A stretch of 13,931 bases of DNA. Source: Acidimicrobiaceae bacterium. GTDB lineage: Bacteria > Actinomycetota > Acidimicrobiia > Acidimicrobiales > Ilumatobacteraceae. The notes below the pieces were generated by a model. The model did not search any database, was not told where the DNA came from, and was given only the letters and a program-made list of their open reading frames with translations. The position numbers and the translations under genes are program-made. The stretch is taken from assembly GCA_947458565.1 (NCBI GenBank), contig CANGZK010000014.1, positions 1 through 13,931 on the forward strand, written 5' to 3'. Below are positions 13,738-13,931 of the stretch, in pieces; the first letter of the stretch is position 1, and every line of letters begins with the position of its first letter.

Positions 13738-13931
13738 ATGGGGGATAGTGAGATGTCTCAAAACAAGTCGGTGCACCCAAATGAACCCGAATTTGCAGGA
13801 ATGATTGATTCGTCATATCAGACGTCGACTCCGGCATGGCCAGACTTGCCAAAGGGTTTACATGGGGCCAATGTCATCACGATCGTTTTTGATGACATGG
13901 GTTTTTCTCACCCAAGTTGTTTTGGCAGCAC
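13738..13931 (+). CDS. Arylsulfatase-type sulfatase (N-terminal 64 residues, cut by window end)
   Basis: The frame is open to the last base of the window. After a polar N-terminus it reads PEFAGMIDSSYQTSTPAWP, then a hydrophobic strand VITIVFDDMGFSHPSCFGS with the metal-binding Asp52/Asp53 pair. This matches the start of alkaline-phosphatase-fold sulfatases such as the mycobacterial Ats proteins, which hydrolyse sulfate esters. The formylglycine motif (CxPSR) lies beyond the window, so activity cannot be judged. No signal peptide is visible, which suggests a cytoplasmic enzyme. The start is uncertain: ATG 13738 has GGAG 10 nt upstream, ATG 13753 follows a GGGGGA run by 7 nt, and ATG 13690 abuts a possible -10. 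It diverges from the MBL/dehalogenase operon. Confidence 0.85.
   Translation, partial: MGDSEMSQNKSVHPNEPEFAGMIDSSYQTSTPAWPDLPKGLHGANVITIVFDDMGFSHPSCFGS

Noticed and set aside
1..13931. tRNA, rRNA, CRISPR arrays, insertion sequences, prophage genes
   Set aside because: None was seen on either strand. Intergenic gaps are all under about 160 nt and contain no repeat array or transposase.

Overview
This window looks like ordinary chromosome from a free-living aerobic actinobacterium. It has mid GC content by eye, compact gene packing, several ATGs with no Shine-Dalgarno (SD), and protein families typical of Actinobacteria. An aquatic Acidimicrobiia/Ilumatobacter-like bacterium is my best guess. 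That is inferred from the style of the proteins, not from a marker gene. Thirteen genes are supported, two of them cut by the window edges. I see no tRNA, rRNA, CRISPR array, insertion sequence or prophage.

Region 1 (1-4128, + strand) is a tight run: the sucC 3' end, sucD, a large membrane acyltransferase with a C-terminal SGNH domain, and a malate dehydrogenase. Gaps are 11, 3 and 10 nt. Two TCA-cycle enzymes therefore flank an envelope-modifying enzyme in what reads as one transcript.

Region 2 (4147-6767): an exported M23 peptidase (- strand) diverges across 44 nt from a + strand pair, a nucleoside hydrolase and an asparaginase-II-type amidohydrolase, which overlap by ATGA. Both divergent genes carry a TANNNT hexamer 6-7 nt before the ATG and no SD, a layout that suggests leaderless transcripts.

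Region 3 (6763-9113, - strand): an HNH-like protein, a Nudix hydrolase and a class III aminotransferase are read in that order with gaps of 3 and 23 nt.

Region 4 (9114-10646): a 156-nt divergent region precedes an ammonium transporter gene. It holds a four-half-site array with the spacing of an actinobacterial GlnR box and a leader that could fold in two ways. With the nucleoside hydrolase, asparaginase and aminotransferase, the middle of the window has a nitrogen-scavenging theme.

Region 5 (10665-13931): a - strand operon encodes a metallo-beta-lactamase-fold hydrolase, a DhlA-type haloalkane dehalogenase and a CapA-like lipoprotein. It diverges from the 5' end of a sulfatase gene. This end looks aimed at organohalogen, organosulfate or ester substrates. 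A perfect 14-bp inverted repeat lies in the 3' end of capA, just past the end of amt.

No wholly new system is evident. The most interesting signals are the GlnR-like box, the 14-bp inverted repeat, the sulfatase/dehalogenase/MBL cluster, the acyltransferase inside the TCA operon, and the nucleoside hydrolase without its usual catalytic histidine.
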